From Alistipes sp. (GTDB taxonomy: Bacteria; Bacteroidota; Bacteroidia; Bacteroidales; Rikenellaceae): DNA of 64,000 nt. The notes beneath the pieces were generated by a model, which had not been told where the DNA came from, did not search any database, and worked only from the letters and a program-made list of their open reading frames with translations. Positions within the stretch are counted from its first letter, which is position 1; each line of letters begins with the position of its first letter. The DNA lies in NCBI GenBank assembly GCA_020026335.1, contig JAHHQO010000001.1, forward strand, positions 124,001 to 188,000, given 5' to 3'. Of this stretch, positions 33,421-41,896 are shown one piece after another. Both the position numbers and the translations under genes were made by a program.

Positions 33421-33980
33421 AAGACTATATCGTGGCGGAGGACCGCGTGCTGGTGCAACTGGCACTCAAGGGTGACGACATCGCCTTCGAGTACCTCTTC
33501 AACCGCTATCGCGATGCCATTCACTGCCTTTTCGTGCAGAAGATGGGCGGTGCGAACGATGCCGATGACCTCTTGCAGGAGACCTTCATCAAGGTCTACA
33601 TCAACCTCCACCGCTACAACGCGCTCTACACCTTCGGACAGTGGGTCTACACCATTGCCCGCAACACCTTTGTGGACTATGTGCGCCGCCGTCAGGACGA
33701 CATCTCCATCGACGAGCGTTTCACCGCGCCCGTGTCTTCGTCACCCACTCCGGAGGAGAGCGTCATCAGCCTCCAGCAGCGCAAGCAGATAGAGAGCTAT
33801 CTCAACCGCCTGTCGCCGCGTTACCGCCAGCTCATACGTATGCGATTCTTCGACGAATACTCCTACGATGAGATTGCCGAGAAACTCCACCTGCCGATGG
33901 GCACGGTCAAGACCCAGATTCACCGCGCACGCGAACAGATGTGCCAATTAATCAGCAGCGGCGAGCCGTTGCTCAACTAA
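33411..33980 (+). CDS. ECF-type RNA polymerase sigma factor
   Basis: 189 residues. Region 2 is clear (FEYLFNRYRDAIHCLF, DADDLLQETFIKVYINLHRY, TFGQWVYTIARNTFVDYVRRR) and region 4 follows (LSPRYRQLIRMRFFDEYSYDEIAEKLHLPMGTVKTQIHRAREQM shows the helix-turn-helix; given as a landmark around residues 131-174). No anti-sigma gene is next to it; instead it is wedged between a glycosyltransferase and rsmG, overlapping the former by 10 nt. Regulation may therefore be transcriptional, or by an anti-sigma factor elsewhere. Confidence 0.93.
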   Translation: MEVEDYIVAEDRVLVQLALKGDDIAFEYLFNRYRDAIHCLFVQKMGGANDADDLLQETFIKVYINLHRYNALYTFGQWVYTIARNTFVDYVRRRQDDISIDERFTAPVSSSPTPEESVISLQQRKQIESYLNRLSPRYRQLIRMRFFDEYSYDEIAEKLHLPMGTVKTQIHRAREQMCQLISSGEPLLN

Positions 33981-33986
33981 CAAGAT

Positions 33987-34610
33987 ATGGAACTCATACT
34001 CAAATATTTCCCCGACCTTACGGCCGAGCAGCGACACCGTTTCGAGATGCTCTACTCCGTTTACGAAGATTGGAATTCGAAGATTAATGTCGTCTCGCGC
34101 AAGGACTTCGACCAGCTCTACCTGCGTCACGTGTTGCACTCGTTGGCCATCGCCAAGGTCTGCACGTTCGATGCCGGAGCAAGGGTGCTGGACGTGGGTT
34201 GCGGTGGCGGATTTCCCTCCGTGCCCCTCGCGATTCTCTTTCCCGAGGTGCAGTTCACCTCGATAGACTCCATTCGCAAGAAAATCACCGTGGTGGAGGG
34301 TGTTGTCGAGGCTTTGGGCATCGAGAACCTCACCCCCGTGTGCGGTCGTGCCGAGTCGCTGAAGGAGCGGTTCGACTATGTGGTGTCGCGTGCCGTCACG
34401 GCGATGCCGCAGTTCCTGCCGTGGGTGTGGAACAAAATCGAGAAGGGACAGCACGGCACGCTGCCCAACGGCATTCTCTACCTCAAGGGTGGAGATTTGG
34501 CGGAGGAGCTGGGCGAGACCGGCAAACGCTGGTATCTCTACGACATTCCCCGCTTCTTCGAGGAGGAGTTCTTCGAGACCAAAAAGGTGGTCTACACTCC
34601 CAAGAACTAA
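33987..34610 (+). CDS. rsmG: 16S rRNA (guanine(527)-N7)-methyltransferase
   Basis: 207 residues, the normal length. It methylates G527 in the 530 loop of 16S rRNA; loss often gives low-level streptomycin resistance in other bacteria. Motifs: NVVSRKDFDQLYLRHVLHSL, the SAM motif VLDVGCGGGFPSVPLAILFP, and DYVVSRAVTAMPQFL. It begins six bases after the sigma factor stop and ends the operon. Confidence 0.95.
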   Translation: MELILKYFPDLTAEQRHRFEMLYSVYEDWNSKINVVSRKDFDQLYLRHVLHSLAIAKVCTFDAGARVLDVGCGGGFPSVPLAILFPEVQFTSIDSIRKKITVVEGVVEALGIENLTPVCGRAESLKERFDYVVSRAVTAMPQFLPWVWNKIEKGQHGTLPNGILYLKGGDLAEELGETGKRWYLYDIPRFFEEEFFETKKVVYTPKN

Positions 34611-34712
34611 GGCGATGCGCCTGCCCGTGACCGACAATGCCCGCGGGACAGACGGTGGCAGAACCCTTTGCAGAATATAAAAAAAAACCCTCACCGAGAA
34701 GTGGGGGAGAGC

Positions 34713-34747
34713 GAAAAAAGCGTCACCTCTTGTCGGGGTGACGCTTT
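34713..34747 (-). terminator. Terminator after rlmN (possibly bidirectional)
   Basis: GCGTCACC (34720-34727) pairs with GGTGACGC (34737-34744). The minus strand has six T residues after the stem; the plus strand has TTTATATATAT. It lies about 105 bp beyond the rlmN stop and about the same distance beyond rsmG. Confidence 0.85.
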
Positions 34748-34853
34748 ATATATATAAGGGTCGGCAATCGACTGCCCGCCTTCGATGACGATGCGTGTTT
34801 CCTCCGTAATATCAAAGGCTTGCACCCGCTTTTCGTTCCTGTCGGGGAGGGGC

Positions 34854-35891
34854 TTACTCCTCCGCCTTGCGGTTCTCCTCCTGCGTACTGAGCAGTCCGC
34901 AGGCCGCCTGTATGTCCTCGCCGCGCGAGGCTCGAATGGTGGTCTGTATGCCCTTTGCGGTGAGCGAGTCGCGGAAACGAATCATCGCGTGGTCGTCGGG
35001 CGAGAAGTAGGGCGACCCCGGAATCTTGTGGAAACGGATGAGGTTGATGCGGCACTTGATGCCGTTGAGCAGACGCAACAGCTCCTTGACATGGCGCGGC
35101 GAGTCGTTCATGCCGCTCATGACGATGTACTCGAACGACACGCGGCGCTGGTGCGTGAAATCGTACTCGCGCAGAATGTCTGCCACCTCGGCGATGGACC
35201 ACGCCTTCTCGATGGGCATCACCTCCATGCGCTCCTCGTGGAAGGGGTTGTGGAGACTCACTGCCAGGTGTACCGATGTGGTGTCCAGGAAGTTGCGCAA
35301 CTGCGAAGCCACACCTGCCGTCGAGACGGTGATGCGCGTGGGTGACCAGCCGAAACCCCACTCCGAGGTGAGGATGTCGATGGCGCGTTTCACGTTGTCG
35401 AAGTTGTCGAGCGGCTCGCCCATACCCATGAAGACGATGTTGGTGAGCTTGTCGCGTTCGGGCAGCGAGACAATCTGATTGAGAATCTCGGCCGCCGAGA
35501 GCGAGTGTTGCAGACCCTGTCGTCCCGTGGCGCAGAACTTGCAGCCCATGCGGCAACCCGCCTGTGACGACACACACAGGGTGGCACGCTCCCCGTCGGG
35601 AATGTAGGCCGACTCGATGTACTGTCCCTTGTGGGTGCGGAACAGATACTTTTTGGTGCCGTCCTTCGACTCCCACTCCTTCACGGGCGCGGAGAGGGCA
35701 CGACCAAATCGCCCGGCCAGCCTTTCGCGGTTTTTCTGCGAGAGGTCACTCATGGCCATAGGGTCTTCGGTATGACGTACATAGAGCCATCGCGCCAACT
35801 GCTTGGCGGCGAAGCGCGGAAGTGACATCTCCTCACAGACGAGGGCCAATTCGTCGGGTGTTTTGCCGTATAAGAACTCTTCGGAAACCAT
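34854..35891 (-). CDS. rlmN: Dual-specificity rRNA/tRNA (adenine C2)-methyltransferase RlmN
   Basis: 345 residues. A radical SAM enzyme that methylates C2 of A2503 in 23S rRNA and A37 in some tRNAs. The cluster ligands are Cys113, Cys117 and Cys120 in AGCRMGCKFC. FMGMGEPLDNFDNVKRAI and VHLAVSLHNP follow, and a C-terminal cysteine (QAACGLL) provides the methyl-carrying residue. It is transcribed alone from a promoter that diverges from tonB. Confidence 0.96.
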   Translation of the reverse strand: MVSEEFLYGKTPDELALVCEEMSLPRFAAKQLARWLYVRHTEDPMAMSDLSQKNRERLAGRFGRALSAPVKEWESKDGTKKYLFRTHKGQYIESAYIPDGERATLCVSSQAGCRMGCKFCATGRQGLQHSLSAAEILNQIVSLPERDKLTNIVFMGMGEPLDNFDNVKRAIDILTSEWGFGWSPTRITVSTAGVASQLRNFLDTTSVHLAVSLHNPFHEERMEVMPIEKAWSIAEVADILREYDFTHQRRVSFEYIVMSGMNDSPRHVKELLRLLNGIKCRINLIRFHKIPGSPYFSPDDHAMIRFRDSLTAKGIQTTIRASRGEDIQAACGLLSTQEENRKAEE

Positions 35892-35922
35892 TATTTTGTG
35901 TGTTGAAACAATTTTTCGACTA

Positions 35923-35930
35923 CAAAAGTA
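35923..35930 (-). promoter_or_regulatory. -7 promoter element for rlmN
   Basis: The minus strand reads TACTTTTG (TAnnTTTG), 32 bases before the rlmN start and directly beside the inverted repeat at 35931-35953. Confidence 0.6.
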
Positions 35931-35953
35931 GGGAAAAAATAAATATTTTTCCC
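35931..35953. repeat. AT-rich inverted repeat between the rlmN and tonB promoters
   Basis: GGGAAAAA and TTTTTCCC form eight-base arms around a seven-base AT centre. Position between divergent promoters suggests a regulator site, though the simple composition makes chance possible. Confidence 0.45.
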
Positions 35954-35983
35954 TTTACGGGTGCTTTTTTGAATTTTTATCTC

Positions 35984-35991
35984 TATATTTG
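35984..35991 (+). promoter_or_regulatory. -7 promoter element for tonB
   Basis: TATATTTG (TAnnTTTG) lies about 84 bases before the tonB start, implying a leader of about 75 nucleotides. Confidence 0.6.
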
Positions 35992-36074
35992 TGGTGCTTA
36001 CGAGCATTCTTATGCACGGAGGTTACCCCGTCATGGCAATGCTGCTGACCTGAACAATTAAAAAATTAGAATAG

Positions 36075-36758
36075 ATGGAAATTAAAAAATCCCCTAAAGC
36101 AGACCTCCAGAATAAGAGAGGCCTCCTGCTTGAGATTGGCTTGATCTTTTCGTTGCTTTGTGTGATTGGCGCATTTGCCTATACCCCCAAGGAGCACCGT
36201 ATCGAGAAGATGGTGGACCAAGTAGTTGTAGTCGAAGAGGAAATCACCGAGATTACCCGTCAGGACCAGAAGCCTCCCGAGGCTCCCAAGAAGGTCGAGG
36301 TGAAGGTAATCGCCGATATCCTTACCGCCGTAACCAACGAGACCAAGATTACCACCGAGGTTGACTTCGCCGAGTTCGACGAGGATACCGAGATTATCCA
36401 GCAGGTGGAGGTCGAGGAGGAGGTTGTCGAGGACGACCAGCCTTTCTTGATTGCCGAGACCATGCCTTCGTTCCAGGGTGGTGACCTCAATACTTTCCGT
36501 AACTGGGTTCAGAGCAACGTCAAGTTCCCTCAGATTGCATTGGAGAACGGTATCCAGGGTCGTGTGGTTCTGTCGTTCGTCATCGAGAAGGACGGTCGTC
36601 TGACCAACATCCAGGTGCTGAAGACTCCCGACCGCTCGCTCTCCGACGAGGCTATCCGCGTACTGCAGAAGTCTCCCAAGTGGGCTCCCGGTAAGCAGCG
36701 TAACCAGGTGGTACGTGTGAAGTACACCCTGCCCGTTGACTTCCGTGTGCAGAACTAA
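36075..36758 (+). CDS. TonB-family energy transducer
   Basis: 227 residues. One N-terminal membrane helix (about 18-36, LLLEIGLIFSLLCVIGAFAY), a periplasmic linker that is acidic rather than proline-rich (VEVEEEVVEDDQ), and a TonB C-terminal domain (about 140-227; FPQIALENGIQGRVVLSFVI, then SPKWAPGKQRNQVVRVKYTLP). It would transmit proton-motive energy from an ExbB-ExbD motor to outer-membrane SusC-like transporters. The Exb genes in this window lie apart at 51.3-53.6 kb. Monocistronic by flanking signals. Confidence 0.92.
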   Translation: MEIKKSPKADLQNKRGLLLEIGLIFSLLCVIGAFAYTPKEHRIEKMVDQVVVVEEEITEITRQDQKPPEAPKKVEVKVIADILTAVTNETKITTEVDFAEFDEDTEIIQQVEVEEEVVEDDQPFLIAETMPSFQGGDLNTFRNWVQSNVKFPQIALENGIQGRVVLSFVIEKDGRLTNIQVLKTPDRSLSDEAIRVLQKSPKWAPGKQRNQVVRVKYTLPVDFRVQN

Positions 36759-36847
36759 TCCTTCACTTGAAAGGTGTTCTTTATTTCGGATAAAGAAATT
36801 TACAGATGGAGCCGCACAGCAGTGTGGGTCAGCCATCGATGATGATA

Positions 36848-36885
36848 TGAGGGTATCTTGCTTTCGGGCAGATACCCTCATTATT
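36848..36885 (+). terminator. Terminator-like hairpin after tonB
   Basis: TGAGGGTATCT (36848-36858) pairs perfectly with AGATACCCTCA (36870-36880), followed by TTATT. The T run is short, and the hairpin is about 90 bp from the tonB stop. Confidence 0.75.
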
Positions 36886-36963
36886 GATATGTCGTCCGCT
36901 CCGCCCTTTTCGCGAGGGGGAAGTGTGACGCAGGAAATGAAACCTGTATAAATCAACAGATAT

Positions 36964-38181
36964 TTGAAAAAGACGAAATCAAATAGCGAACCCATAGAGG
37001 TCGCACACGTAGAGCGCGAGCGTGCCGTGCTGGTGGCTGTCGTGCGCGACAATCAGGACCCCCGTCAGGCAACGGAGTACCTCGACGAGTTGGAATTCCT
37101 CGCCGAGACCCTCGACATCGACACCGAGGCCCGTTTCACACAGCGTCTGCCCCAACCCTCATCGAAAATCTATGTGGGTCCCGGCAAGCTGGAGGAGATA
37201 TCGGTCTATTGCAAGGAGAACGAGATTGATGTGGCGATTTTCGACGACGAGCTGTCGCCGGCACAGACCCGCAACATCGAGAACGCCATGCCGTGCCGTA
37301 TCCTCGACCGTACGCGTCTGATTCTCGACATCTTCATGTCGCGAGCACAGACCGCCTACGCCAAGACGCAGGTGCAGCTGGCCAACTACGAGTATATGTT
37401 GCCGCGACTGGCAGGTCTGTGGACCCACCTCGAGCGTCAGCGAGGAGGTACGGGTACACGTGGCGGTGCCGGTGAGCGCGAGATTGAGACCGACCGCCGT
37501 ATCATTCGCAACCGCATCTCGAAACTCAAGGAGGATTTGAAGAAAATCGACCGCCAGATGTCGGTGCAGCGTTCCAACCGCAGCTCGATGGTGTCGGTGG
37601 CATTGGTGGGCTACACCAATGTGGGCAAATCGACGCTGATGAATCTCATCTCCAAGAGTGAGGTCTTCGCCGAGAACAAGCTTTTCGCCACCCTCGATAC
37701 CACGGTGCGCAAGGTGGTCTTCGACAACCTGCCCTTCCTGCTGACCGACACCGTAGGTTTCATCCGCAAGTTGCCCACCGAGCTGATTGAGTCGTTCAAA
37801 TCGACCCTCGATGAGGTGCGCGAGGCCGACCTGCTTATTCACGTGGTGGACATCTCCCACCCCCAGTTTGAGGACCAGATTGCGGTGGTGAAGCAGATTT
37901 TGCAGGACATCGGTGCGGGTGACAAACCCGTCTATCTGGTGTTCAACAAGATCGATGCCTACACCTATATTAAGAAAGAGGAGGACGACCTTACCCCCGC
38001 CACGCGCGAGAACCTCTCGCTCGACGACCTGAAGAACAGCTGGATGGCCAAGGGCGATACCCCCTGCATCTTCCTCTCGGCACGCGAGAAGACCAATATC
38101 GAGAAGTTCCGTTCCGACCTGTACGGCATGGTGCGTGAGATTCACGCCGGTCGCTACCCGTTCAACAACTTCCTCTATTAG
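36964..38181 (+). CDS. hflX: HflX-type ribosome-associated GTPase
   Basis: 405 residues. The start is TTG at 36964: a stop codon lies four codons upstream in frame and no suitable ATG follows until far into the conserved domain. The N-terminal HflX domain contains KIYVGPGKLEEI and DDELSPAQTRNIE; the G domain begins with the P-loop GYTNVGKS (216-223), then DTVGFIRKLP (G3) and NKID (G4). HflX binds and splits stalled or hibernating ribosomes in other bacteria. It lies 32 bp before upp in the same direction. Confidence 0.95.
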   Translation: MKKTKSNSEPIEVAHVERERAVLVAVVRDNQDPRQATEYLDELEFLAETLDIDTEARFTQRLPQPSSKIYVGPGKLEEISVYCKENEIDVAIFDDELSPAQTRNIENAMPCRILDRTRLILDIFMSRAQTAYAKTQVQLANYEYMLPRLAGLWTHLERQRGGTGTRGGAGEREIETDRRIIRNRISKLKEDLKKIDRQMSVQRSNRSSMVSVALVGYTNVGKSTLMNLISKSEVFAENKLFATLDTTVRKVVFDNLPFLLTDTVGFIRKLPTELIESFKSTLDEVREADLLIHVVDISHPQFEDQIAVVKQILQDIGAGDKPVYLVFNKIDAYTYIKKEEDDLTPATRENLSLDDLKNSWMAKGDTPCIFLSAREKTNIEKFRSDLYGMVREIHAGRYPFNNFLY

Positions 38182-38213
38182 CAAACAAAAGTTCCACTAT
38201 ATACCCATCGAAC

Positions 38214-38870
38214 ATGACAGTCAATATTTTGAACCGCGAAAAAACCGTCCTCAATAAGTTCATCGCCCAAATCCGCGACAAGCAGATTCAGAAAGATTCC
38301 ATGCGTTTCCGCCGCAATCTGGAGCGTATCGGCGAGGTGATGTCCTACGAGATTTCGAAGACTCTGAACTATGCGCCCAAAATGGTGGAGACCCCTCTGG
38401 GTGAAGCCGTTGTGGAGAGTATCAGCGACACGGTGGTGGTGGCCACGATTCTGCGTGCCGGCCTTCCCTTCCATCAGGGCTTCCTCAATTACTTCGACGA
38501 TGCACAGAATGCCTTTGTGTCGGCGTACCGCAAGAGCACCAAGGACGGCAAATTCAAGGTCAAGGTCGAGTATATCTCGTGTGGCGATTTGGAGGGCAAG
38601 ACCCTCTTGCTGGTGGACCCCATGCTGGCGACAGGTTCGTCACTGGTGTTGGCCTACGAGGCACTGTGCGAGAGGGGCGGTATGCCTGCCCACACTCATG
38701 TGGCTGCGGTGATTGCCAGCGAGCAGGGCGTGGACTACGTGCAGAAGAACATGCCGCGCGATACGACCACCGTGTGGGTGGCGGCTGTCGATGAGGAGCT
38801 CACATCGCGTTCCTACATCGTGCCGGGCATCGGCGATGCCGGTGATTTGGCCTACGGCGAGAAAATCTGA
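38214..38870 (+). CDS. upp: Uracil phosphoribosyltransferase
   Basis: 218 residues. It salvages uracil with PRPP to UMP. The PRPP loop is visible as LLLVDPMLATGSSLVLAYEAL, with ATILRAGLPFHQGFL earlier and YIVPGIGDAGDLAYG at the C terminus for uracil binding. The N terminus (VLNKFIAQIRDKQIQ) fits the Bacteroidetes form. It is probably cotranscribed with hflX; an unusual pair of competing hairpins follows. Confidence 0.95.
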   Translation: MTVNILNREKTVLNKFIAQIRDKQIQKDSMRFRRNLERIGEVMSYEISKTLNYAPKMVETPLGEAVVESISDTVVVATILRAGLPFHQGFLNYFDDAQNAFVSAYRKSTKDGKFKVKVEYISCGDLEGKTLLLVDPMLATGSSLVLAYEALCERGGMPAHTHVAAVIASEQGVDYVQKNMPRDTTTVWVAAVDEELTSRSYIVPGIGDAGDLAYGEKI

Positions 38871-38878
38871 TGACAACG

Positions 38879-38951
38879 ACTCCCTCTTTCGGGGGACGAC
38901 ATACCAAGAGGGAGTGATGAAAATTGAGGTTTTCGGTCACTCCCTTGCTTT
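38879..38951 (+). promoter_or_regulatory. Competing hairpins (attenuator-like) downstream of upp
   Basis: Segment A, ACTCCCTCTT (38879-38888), is fully complementary to AAGAGGGAGT in segment B (38906-38915). Segment B, extended to 38917, can instead pair with segment C, TCACTCCCTT (38937-38946), nine of ten bases, followed by GCTTTTTG. A:B and B:C are mutually exclusive, as in an antiterminator/terminator switch. B:C would act as a terminator for upp; readthrough leads into the sulfatase gene at 39033. Confidence 0.6.
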
Positions 38952-39032
38952 TTGTGGACTTATTTCGGGCATTGCCGCCCGTTATTGGGGATAAATTCGC
39001 ACCTTTGCGTATCTAATATTTGAGAATGTGAT

Positions 39033-40868
39033 ATGAAAAAGAAATTGGCTTTTCTGTTCTCTACGTTTCTGCTCACCACCGTGCTGATGGCGGTGCAGAA
39101 ACCCATCTTCCTGCTCTACTATGTCGATTTGTCGTCGGCATGCTCGTGGCAGGAGTTGCTGGAGGTGGTTTGGCACGGTCTGTCGCTCGACATGACGGTG
39201 GCCGGCTATGTCACGGCACTGCCCGTGCTGGTGGTGCTGTTGTCGCTGTGGGTCACCCTGTCCAACATCTTCATGCGTCGCTTCTTCATGACCTACTTCA
39301 GTCTGGTGTCGATATTCTCATCGCTCATCTTCGCTGTCGATATAGCCCTCTACGAACACTGGGGCTTCAGAATCGACTCCACCATACTGATTTACCTCTC
39401 CGACCCCAAGGACGCCCTGGCCAGTGTCGATTGGGGACTGGGCATCCGTCAGTTCCTCTTCTTCGCCGCCTATGCCGTCATCATGTGCTACGGCTACTAC
39501 CGCCTGCTGCGCTTTTTCACGGGCGAGAGCTACCCGTGGCGCAAGGCTCTGCCGTGGAGTGTCGTGGTGTTGCTGTTGGGCGGATTTGACTTCCTGTCCA
39601 TTCGCGGTGGCGTGGGTGCCTCGACCGCCAATGTCTCGAAGGTGTGCTTCAGCTCGAACCTCTTTCTCAATCATGCGGCGATAAATCCCGTCTTCTCGTT
39701 CCTCTCGAGTCTGGGCAAGAGCGAGGACTACGGCTCGATGTACCGCTTCTACGAGGAGGAGGAGTGCCGCGCACGCTTCGACAAGATTCGCGGCAACCGT
39801 GCCGATGCGGCAGCTCCTGCCGAGCAGCTGCTCACCACCTCGCGTCCCAATGTGGTCTTCATCATTCTGGAGAGCTTCGCCCGCACGGTGATGGACGAAA
39901 CCTCGGAGGGGAAGGCCGTGATGCCCCATATGCAGCGTCTGAAGGGCGAGGGCGTGTGGTTCGAAAATATGTTCGCCAACTCGTTCCGCACCGACCGCGG
40001 TGAGGTGGCGGTATTGAGCGGTTTCCCGGCACAGACCCGCCACTCGATTATGAAGATGGCGACCAAGTGCAGCTCGCTGCCCTCCGTGGCACGTTCGCTC
40101 GCCAAGGCCGGCTACCGCACCTCGTTCACCTATGGCGGTGACTTGAACTTCACCAATCAGTCCGCCTATATGTACTCCACGGGCTGGCAGGAGCTTTTCT
40201 GGCAGAAGAACCTCTCGTTCGACACCCCGGCAGCCGATTGGGGCTATGACGACCGCGTGATGTGCCAATACTTCGGGGATAAGATTGTGGAGCTCGACCG
40301 CGAGGGTCGCCCCTTCCTGACCGGATTTCTCACCCTGTCGAGCCACGTGCCTTTCGATGTGCCGTACTCCAAATTTGCGGATAAGGAGCTGAACGCCTTT
40401 GCCTTCTCTGACGAGTGCGTGGGCGAGATGCTCGACCGTTTGAAACAGACCGAGGCATGGAAGAACCTCCTGGTGGTGCTGGTTGCCGACCACGGTTTCC
40501 CCTATCCCAAGACGCTGGCGTATAATGTGCCGTTGCGCCACCGTATCCCGATGATTTGGACGGGCGGTGCGGTGCGTGAACCGCGTGTGGTGGAGACCTA
40601 CGCCTCGCAAATCGACATCGCCGCAACGCTCCTCTCGCAGATGGGGTTGCCGCACGACGATTTCGAGTACAGCAAGGACATCTTCTCGCCCTCGACTGCA
40701 AAATTCGGCTACTACGCCTTCAACGACGGTTTCGGTGTGGTCGATTCCACGGGTCATGTCATTTGGGACGCCACAACGGGTGTGACGGCCGACAGCGATG
40801 CACCCCGACTGGAGGAGGTGGGGCGCACGATGTTGCAGACCACTTACAGCGACATTGCACGTCGCTGA
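39033..40868 (+). CDS. LTA-synthase-like sulfatase (membrane phosphoglycerol/phosphoethanolamine transferase type)
   Basis: 611 residues. Five N-terminal membrane helices (to about 185) are followed by an alkaline phosphatase/sulfatase-fold domain. Landmarks: RPNVVFIILESFARTVMD (metal-binding Glu), FANSFRTDRGEVAVLSG with the catalytic Thr, FLTLSSHVPF, and VLVADHGF with metal-binding Asp-His. This is the layout of LtaS and of lipid-A or glycan phosphotransferases. In a Gram-negative it more likely modifies lipopolysaccharide, glycan or lipid with phosphoglycerol or phosphoethanolamine than makes teichoic acid; this is inference. Confidence 0.87.
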   Translation: MKKKLAFLFSTFLLTTVLMAVQKPIFLLYYVDLSSACSWQELLEVVWHGLSLDMTVAGYVTALPVLVVLLSLWVTLSNIFMRRFFMTYFSLVSIFSSLIFAVDIALYEHWGFRIDSTILIYLSDPKDALASVDWGLGIRQFLFFAAYAVIMCYGYYRLLRFFTGESYPWRKALPWSVVVLLLGGFDFLSIRGGVGASTANVSKVCFSSNLFLNHAAINPVFSFLSSLGKSEDYGSMYRFYEEEECRARFDKIRGNRADAAAPAEQLLTTSRPNVVFIILESFARTVMDETSEGKAVMPHMQRLKGEGVWFENMFANSFRTDRGEVAVLSGFPAQTRHSIMKMATKCSSLPSVARSLAKAGYRTSFTYGGDLNFTNQSAYMYSTGWQELFWQKNLSFDTPAADWGYDDRVMCQYFGDKIVELDREGRPFLTGFLTLSSHVPFDVPYSKFADKELNAFAFSDECVGEMLDRLKQTEAWKNLLVVLVADHGFPYPKTLAYNVPLRHRIPMIWTGGAVREPRVVETYASQIDIAATLLSQMGLPHDDFEYSKDIFSPSTAKFGYYAFNDGFGVVDSTGHVIWDATTGVTADSDAPRLEEVGRTMLQTTYSDIARR

Positions 40869-40893
40869 CAGTGTGAATAATATTGTTTAGGTA

Positions 40894-40924
40894 TTGTATG
40901 TGTCGAGTGGCTTTGTTATATTTG
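40894..40924 (+). promoter_or_regulatory. Promoter for the hemerythrin-LuxR regulator
   Basis: TTG at 40894-40896 and TATATTTG at 40917-40924 are 20 bp apart, a good Bacteroidetes promoter, 25 bases before the start codon. Confidence 0.75.
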
Positions 40925-40949
40925 CCATTCAGTAAAAAATTGATTTTTT

Positions 40950-41873
40950 ATGTATAAAACAGGTCTATATACTCCTGAGGGTAAGATGTGTGACTTGGTG
41001 TGTGACCGTTATGCCGTGTTGCAGGTCATGAGCCGTTTCGGCATCTCACTGGGCTTCGGAGACAAGACCATTGCAGAGGTTTGCGCGGAGAGTAAAGTCG
41101 ATACCAAAACCTTTTTGGCCGTGGTCAATTTGTTGCTCAACAATAACACGGGAGAACTCTCCAAGGAGATTTCCGTACGTTCCCTCACCGATTATCTTCA
41201 CAACTCCCACGGCTATTTCCTCAATTTCCGACTGCCGGCCATCCGCCGCAAGCTCATCGAGGCGGTCGATTGCGCCGTCAATGACGTGTCGTTTGCCATC
41301 ATGCGTTTCTTCGACGAGTATGTGGCGGAGGTCACCCGCCACATGAACTACGAGGAGACCACCGTATTCCCCTATGTCAATTCGCTGCTGGAGGGCAAGC
41401 GTCCCGCCAACTATTCGATGGATATTTTCCGCCGCCACCACGACCAGATAGAGTCGCGTCTGCGCGAGTTGAAGAACATCATCATCAAGTACTATCCTTC
41501 GGGTGGAACCAATGAGCTGAACGGCGTGCTGTTCGACATCTTCTCCTGCGAGGAGGAGCTGGCATCGCACAATGCCGTCGAGGACATCATCTTCGTGCCT
41601 GCCGTGGAGCAGCTCGCCAACGATGACTCCATCAAGGTGGAGAAGCAGGAGGAGCTGAGCTCGCGCGAGAAGGAGATTATCGTCTGCGTGGTGAAGGGCA
41701 TGACCAACAAGGAGATTGCCGAGGAACTCTACATCTCGCCCCACACGGTCATCACCCACCGTCGCAACATCGCCCAGAAGTTGCAGATTCACTCTGCCGC
41801 AGGTCTCACGATTTATGCCATCGTGAACAAACTTGTGGAACTCTCCGAAATCAAGGATACCATAAAAGAATAA
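40950..41873 (+). CDS. Transcription regulator: ScdA_N-like, hemerythrin-like and LuxR helix-turn-helix domains
   Basis: 307 residues with three parts. Residues about 15-70 (AVLQVMSRFGISLGFGDKTIAEVC) resemble the DUF542/ScdA N-terminal domain of iron-sulfur repair proteins. Residues about 75-225 are helical and hemerythrin-like, with spaced ligand candidates in TRHMNYEETTVFPYV, FRRHHDQIESRL and ASHNAVEDIIFVPAVE. Residues about 235-300 are a LuxR/NarL helix-turn-helix (LSSREKEIIVCVVKGMTNKEIAEEL). It probably senses oxygen, nitric oxide or iron through a di-iron centre. A CDF metal transporter follows 23 bp downstream and may be cotranscribed. Confidence 0.85.
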   Translation: MYKTGLYTPEGKMCDLVCDRYAVLQVMSRFGISLGFGDKTIAEVCAESKVDTKTFLAVVNLLLNNNTGELSKEISVRSLTDYLHNSHGYFLNFRLPAIRRKLIEAVDCAVNDVSFAIMRFFDEYVAEVTRHMNYEETTVFPYVNSLLEGKRPANYSMDIFRRHHDQIESRLRELKNIIIKYYPSGGTNELNGVLFDIFSCEEELASHNAVEDIIFVPAVEQLANDDSIKVEKQEELSSREKEIIVCVVKGMTNKEIAEELYISPHTVITHRRNIAQKLQIHSAAGLTIYAIVNKLVELSEIKDTIKE

Positions 41874-41896
41874 CCCCCTAAAATCCCCCTATTGCC

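Noticed and set aside
36012..36053. 13-codon upstream frame (MHGGYPVMAMLLT) in the tonB leader
   Set aside because: Short enough to occur by chance and without conservation evidence; noted only because it lies between promoter and tonB.
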